From assembly GCA_963920765.1 (NCBI GenBank), contig OY987246.1, forward strand, positions 23,011,167 to 23,075,166: DNA of 64,000 nucleotides, in the 5' to 3' direction. The notes below the pieces were generated by a model that was not told the DNA's origin, made no database searches, and was given only the letters and a program-made list of their open reading frames with translations. Both the position numbers and the translations under genes were made by a program. Origin of the DNA: Ulota crispa (Eukaryota; Streptophyta; Bryopsida; Orthotrichales; Orthotrichaceae). Below, piece after piece: positions 59,288 through 64,000 of this stretch; position 1 is the first letter of the stretch, and each line of letters opens with the position of its first letter.

Positions 59288-60194
59288 CCCTTTAAGGACC
59301 ATTCGACCATATTTTAGTCGCTGGGAGTAGTTTTTGGCTTGTATATCAAAATCGCTCAACAATTTGGAAATTGGTCTTGAAGAATGCTGGTGATCACAAG
59401 TATTTTGCATCCATTTAAAAAAATAACAATGGAATTGGGTATGTGAGTTGATAAATAATGGTGTTTATACGGCATGGCCTCAAAATATGTATCCATTTAT
59501 TGTCAAAGATGGATTAAAGCTACAACACAATACATCAAATATGCAAGAAGAATGTCAAATTCCAATTGCACAATCCTAAAAAATTTCAAATTGCTTAAGA
59601 AATATGCTTGTATTGTTTTCCTATACAATATTAGTATAATTGTAGTGTTTGAAGATCTACTAAAATGGTGTTGCCATTTCATTTTCAAAATTAGTCATCC
59701 TACATTCAAGGTCAATTCTTGATTGTTTTCACCAAATGGATTTTCCATAACAGTTATCAAATTTCTTGTAGAACAGTTTAAGGGTAGCCAAGAAAGTGGG
59801 ATTTTTGACCCTTTTTGTCCACTTAGCTACACCTTGTGATTGCTATTTTTGTCTATTTTGTGTGAAACTAGTCTTATTGGAAAAGTGGAAACCTTAGCTT
59901 TCTAGAAATGTAAGGCTCTTTTCAATCAAAGCTTGCATGACGCATTAACATCCAAAACCACATAAGTATGAAAAATTAGAGATTCTCCACATATGGCTCA
60001 CTCAATCATTATAATATATCACCTCCAACAGTAGATCTAGCTGAAATTTTGATATGTGACAGCAAACAAGGTGTCCTTCACATTTGTATGGTTGGATTGT
60101 TCAAATTGGGTCCATATTTGATTCAAATGCACATCTAAATTTGTCATCCTTGATTTGAGTGGGTTTTTTGAAAATGAGTGTGGTCGTTAAAGGG
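59288..60194. mobile_element. TTAA-flanked element B3 (907 bp), complete ends
   Basis: TTAA lies at 59284-59287 and 60195-60198. The left end is CCCTTTAAGGACCATTCG; the right end GGTCGTTAAAGGG is its near complement. It lies in reverse orientation to B1 and B2 and is more diverged. The 82-codon frame is present on the plus strand (59474-59722), same length, with about a dozen and a half amino-acid differences and no stop. Confidence 0.9.
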
Positions 60195-60521
60195 TTAAGT
60201 TAGGATGTTGTCAAAATTCATTGTGTTTCTTGTGTTATGTAGCTACTTTCAATTAAAATATAATGCTTTGTTGTAGGAACTTGGTTGAGAAGAAAAATCT
60301 TGTGTCCCCTATATTAAGTTGTTAAATTCATGTGTGGAGCCAAATGTCGTCATCCCAACAACCCTCATCACCTAAGTATTTTGTGATGAAAAATACTTTA
60401 GAAGCCTAAAAATACATGGCATGTGCAAACATGGTGCCACCTTGGCTATTGCCATACCTAATACAGAAAAAACGCTGGTTGGGTGCTTCATTTTGTTGGA
60501 ACTGCAGGGTACATTCTTTAA

Positions 60522-60681
60522 CCCCTAATGCCGAAGGGTGTTTTTCTTGTTTTTGGAAGGTAGTTTTGAAGTATTTGAATTGTCCATTATTAAACATCAA
60601 AACAAAATTGTAATTGTAGAATCTTGAAATTCAAGGCTTCTAGATGACGCTACCCAAAAAATTCCAAAATGGCCTAGCGGG
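60522..60681. mobile_element. Possible very short TTAA element
   Basis: TTAACCCCTAATGCCGAAGG starts at 60518. The right side GGCCTAGCGGG is followed by TTTTAA, which is also the left target site of the next element. The terminal match is only about 8 of 11 bases, so this is tentative. Confidence 0.35.
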
Positions 60682-60687
60682 TTTTAA

Positions 60688-61606
60688 CCCCTAAAGGACC
60701 ATGGCCTTTATTTTGTCAAAAGACACTCAAAACTGCCACTTCTATGGCAAAGAGTAAAAAAGTATAAAATTGGTCTTTTTGCCTATTTGACCGTAGGATC
60801 TTGTACTAGACTTGTATAAGAACGTGTCATTCAAAACTTAAAAACTTTGACCACACAGATTGCAAGATATTTGCATTTAAAGTGTAAAAAATAAGCTTTT
60901 TTGCACCTTGCACGACTAGATTATTTGACTTTAAACCTTTTCAACTTAAAATTTTTGCACCATGGAGTTTTGAGGTTTATTTTTTTATGGTGGGGAATTG
61001 AGTTGAGAATCTTTGGCAAAAAACCAAAATAAAAAAGACTTAATTTTCATTCTTAAAAAAAACATTAAATAGAAGAAGGTTTGAGATTGAACAAAAACTT
61101 ACATTGTTAATAACCTTGCAATGGAATTGAAACACAATAATCCCAATGGTGAAATTGTTCTAGCAGGCAATCTTCACCCTTTCTAGTACTATTTTTTGCA
61201 AAAATGTTAAATTTGCATTCAAAGATGAAGTTTATAAGTTATTTTTTCAAGAGGATGCTTGAGGTGCCCAAAAAACAAGATTGTCCATAACTTTCTCATA
61301 GGTAGTCCAAATGGAATGAATCAAAGCTTCAAATGTAAATGAAGATATAATCTACTAGGGAAAAAATTTATTAAAAAAAGTTGTTTTTATAAAAAAAAAT
61401 TTGCTGCCTGGACCCCCCAAATTTTTGCTTATTTGGGCTTAACTTTTGCTCCTTGGCATCTATTGGACTAAAAATTAGATTCTTTAAAAGCTAATGTATT
61501 TTCCTATCTTCAAAAAAAGTTTCAAAAAATTAGGACAAAATTTGAGATCGTAGGTACTTGCCCAAAATCTCATTTGTCCCCCGAACGGACAATGGTCCTT
61601 TAGGGG
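60688..61606. mobile_element. TTAA-flanked element A6 (919 bp)
   Basis: The left end CCCCTAAAGGACCATGGCC and the right end GACAATGGTCCTTTAGGGG lie between TTAA at 60684-60687 and 61607-61610. The terminal inverted repeat is close to perfect for about 16 bp, the best preserved in the family. The left part is collinear with A1 (37640-38559). Confidence 0.9.
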
Positions 61607-61892
61607 TTAAGATAGTTGTAATTGAATAATGAGTATAGAATTTTTGCTTTTTTTGGAGTTGCCAATAACTTTTAATGCAAAATGGCAACTTTTGGATATA
61701 AAATTGAGAAACAAACACTTAAGATGCTTTAGTGTTTATTGTTATACTTGAAAACTAATGACCCCCCTTCCAAATCCATGACCATGGTTTCACAAATAAT
61801 CTTGGATTGGAACTATTAAAGAACAACTCCCTAATACAAAAAAAATGCTTTGATTATTGACCAAAAATCAATATGAATGAAAGAGACTTTAA

Positions 61893-62583
61893 CCCCTAAA
61901 TGTCAAAGGAGTTCAGGGCAAAACATAAATACATTATGAAATGACACTTTTATAATTTTGATGAAGCACTAGTAAAAAAACGGGTCCTAAATGACTAAGT
62001 GACAATGATTGCAATGACTATAAAACAACTACAAAATGACTGTAAAATGATTGTATAGTCATGGTTTAGTCATTGTCACTTAGTCATATAGGATGCTGTT
62101 TTTTACCTGTGAAGTTTGCCTCAAAAGAGAACAAGAATTATGATGTTTAGTAATTATCCACACAATCAAACATTCAAAAAAAGGTTTGGACTCTTATTTA
62201 ATGAATCTAGAAGCATTTACCATTTAATAATCATTAACACTACAAAATTTATTCATAGAATGTAAAAGTTGGTGTGATTGATTTGAAATAGAGGTTCTAT
62301 TCTAAAACTAAAAAATGCAATGTTTTTGAAGGAGAGAACATTGATCATTAGTTTCTTGAAACAATAAATTTTATAATACTAGCAAATATTGAAGTTTTTG
62401 TTTTTAAAAAATTCTCCTTGGTGGAGTTTAACTTGGATTGACATGATTCAATTTGGGTTGGTAAATAGACTTGCTTTCCTATTTGAAGGCATTTTTTATT
62501 ATTTTTTTAAATGTTTCTTTTCATCTCGGGCAACCTTCAAAAAAGGGTAGCAACCAAAAAATGGTCAATTGTGCGTTTAGGGG
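61893..62583. mobile_element. TTAA-type element with nested CACTA MITE
   Basis: The left end is CCCCTAAATGTCAAAGG after TTAA (61889-61892). The right end GTGCGTTTAGGGG is followed by TTGA, one base off. Only about 9 terminal bases match, so pairing of these two ends is likely but not certain. The element holds the CACTA-like MITE at 61967-62111. Confidence 0.55.
61967..62111. mobile_element. CACTA-type MITE with AAG target-site duplication
   Basis: The left end CACTAGTAAAAAAACGGGTC and the right end (complement of CACAGGTAAAAAACAGCATC) are followed inward by the inverted block ATGACTAAGTGACAATGA. The flanks are an exact 3-bp repeat, AAG (61964-61966 and 62112-62114), as expected of CACTA elements. 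It is 145 bp and non-coding. Confidence 0.85.
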
Positions 62584-62829
62584 TTGATTTGCCCACTTCC
62601 TTGCGCTGCATTGTGGCCTTCTTGTGGTGCTTGTTAAGTTACTACTAGTATAGGCACCCATTGGTCCGACGAAACACAAAATGATTTTAGGCCCAATTAT
62701 GCAAAACATTCCCCTTGCAAAAAAATTAATTCTTACTTTTTATCTGTGTACTCCAATTTCAAACTTTATACATGATGTAAAATATTTATCTTTGAATAGC
62801 AAACATTCTCTTGCAATAAAATATTTTTT

Positions 62830-63310
62830 GTTCTATACCCACCAAGTTTTATACCCACCGAGTTTTTTACCCATGCAATGAAAGGAATATTACTATTTTC
62901 TCATGTAGGAAAATATTAATTGGTTTTTACCTACACTTTTTTACCCACGTAGCAATCATTTGCGCAACATCTTTTTTATTCTTTTGTTTTGCCAATACAA
63001 TTTTTTTACATTTTCACTTTTTACCCACACATTTTTTTACACATGCCATGTTTTACCTATGCAATTTTTTACCTATGCAATTTTTTAGCCTCATAGATTT
63101 TTATATACGCAATACTTTTTTACCCACGCAAGTTTTTCACCAGTGCAGGTTTTTACCCACGCAAGTTTTTCACTAGTGCAGGTTTTTACCCACGCAGGTT
63201 TTTACCCACGCAGGTTTTTACCCACGCAGGTTTTTACCCACGCAGGTTTTTACCCACGCAAGTTTTTCACCAGTGCAGGTTTTTACCCACGCAGGTTTTT
63301 TTACCCATGC
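62830..63310. repeat. Minisatellite, 16-bp unit, promoter-proximal
   Basis: The unit CGCAGGTTTTTACCCA is exact in several consecutive copies at about 63176-63260. It decays leftward into TTTTTACCCAYGCAA-like copies back to about 62830. The array ends about 165 bp upstream of the start codon at 63475. The open frame over it is produced by the repeat. Confidence 0.92.
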
Positions 63311-63474
63311 GTTAAAAGGATCGCCTATAGATAGATAGATTCACTGCGGTTTAAGCTTAAGTGAAGTTATATTGGTGTTCTTCGTCTTTCTTTTCTTCTC
63401 CAGGCCTTTGTCTTGTAGCAGCTCTTCTGCTCACAAACTTTTCTTTTTCTTGTTTCTTTTGCAATTTTTTTGTG

Positions 63475-63700
63475 ATGAGCGAGGTTAGGCAATGCGTTGT
63501 CCTTCGGCAAATCATGGAGACCCATTGGCCAGAGCTGGGTATCGAAGATGATGACATCAACAAACTGGTGGCCTCGGGCTATACAAATGCCCATGCACTT
63601 GAAAGTGCTAGCAAAGAGGATTTGCTCGAAGTTCTTCCTGACCGATTGGGTGTCGTGATGCAGCTGGTGAAGACATTTGTAGAGCCTTCGAGATTTTCAA
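63475..63700 (+). CDS. First exon of a gene with a SAM-like helical domain (partial)
   Basis: The ATG at 63475 opens 75 codons ending at a GTAAGC donor (63701) in phase 1; the rest lies beyond the window or in downstream introns. Residues about 10-70 (LRQIMETHWPELGIEDDDIN, LVASGYTNAHALESASKEDL, VLPDRLGVVMQLVKTF) have the spacing of a SAM-type five-helix bundle, with a GYT/ALESAS turn followed by DLLEVLP. SAM domains mediate protein-protein contacts. The assignment is by pattern only and the full protein is unknown. The 5' leader is pyrimidine-rich. Confidence 0.55.
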
Positions 63701-64000
63701 GTAAGCTTGTGTTTCCCACATGAAGGCTTCTGTTTTTTTGAGTTAGATATGTCGGTGAGCTTATTGCATTGGACTGTTTCAGTAAGGTATCATGGGCAGC
63801 TTTTACTTTTTGGTCTACTTTAGGGTTTTGTCAGATCTGTTTTTGTGACCGTCATGTGTAATCCTCTTCTGTAAATTTTGGGAGTAAATATTTCGACGAT
63901 TCATTTCGAATCCTCTTATGTGGTTTGGTGTAAACCCTAAACCCAATTATGTGCTTCTTTACACCATTCTTATAATCTGCCTTGCTCTGTTTTCGTGAGT
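63701..64000 (+). other. Intron of the SAM-like gene
   Basis: T-rich sequence after the GTAAGC donor with no obvious second exon before the window ends. Confidence 0.45.

Noticed and set aside
1-64000. LTR retrotransposons, virus-like elements, CRISPR arrays, tRNA or rRNA genes
   Set aside because: I looked for long direct terminal repeats, reverse-transcriptase or integrase motifs, regularly spaced short repeats and cloverleaf-type genes, and saw none that I could support.

Overview
This is nuclear DNA from a streptophyte (a land plant or close algal relative). The evidence is a GT-AG intron-rich gene set that includes a cytosolic-type alkaline/neutral invertase, a plant half-size ABCG transporter and a gene with the plant-specific TIGR01589 domain. 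The intergenic DNA is very AT-rich and packed with small non-autonomous DNA transposons (MITEs). No LTR, LINE or viral coding was recognised. A seed-free plant or charophyte alga would fit, but the species cannot be fixed from this window.

Layout. 1-2.9 kb is gene-free apart from one MITE. At 3.85-4.93 kb (minus) there are exon-like blocks of an unrecognised, possibly decaying gene. At 5.29-9.14 kb (minus) lies the most striking gene: an 8-exon, 788-residue protein that fuses a Crypton-derived tyrosine-recombinase-like domain (DUF3504/QRICH1-ZMYM type) to a coiled coil and a BTB domain. Its long leader intron (about 9.15-11.42 kb) holds a degenerate tandem repeat array, and a GC-rich first exon/promoter ends near 11.7 kb. 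The neutral invertase occupies 16.08-21.27 kb (plus), with MITEs in its introns. A cysteine-rich gene of unknown family starts at 25.03 kb (plus) and may run to 29.13 kb. The ABCG half-transporter is at 30.98-33.68 kb (minus), with a MITE in its only coding intron and a 582-bp Stowaway-type MITE upstream. 34.2-52.8 kb is transposon territory. The TIGR01589 gene (8 exons, 454 residues) is at 53.14-56.19 kb (plus), just downstream of a 0.6-kb minisatellite. 57-62.6 kb is again MITE-rich. The window ends in the first exon of a gene with a small SAM-like helical domain (63.475 kb, plus), whose promoter region is a 16-bp-unit minisatellite.

Mobile DNA. The dominant family is a set of about ten elements (230-945 bp) that start with CCCCTAAAGGACC-like or CCCTTTAAGGACC-like sequence, end in the reverse complement, and are flanked by TTAA. 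This is the signature of piggyBac-type or another TTAA-targeting superfamily. Several abut end to end and share one TTAA, and one lies inside another MITE whose uninterrupted relative is also in the window. Other elements have exact target-site duplications that can be read directly: two Mutator-like (9 bp), one foldback/hAT-like (8 bp), one CACTA-like (3 bp) and several TA-flanked ones. A decayed Tc1-type transposase fragment is present at about 36.65-36.87 kb. The genes look functionally unrelated to one another (sucrose breakdown, export, a putative CUL3 adaptor, unknowns), as is usual for plant chromosomes.
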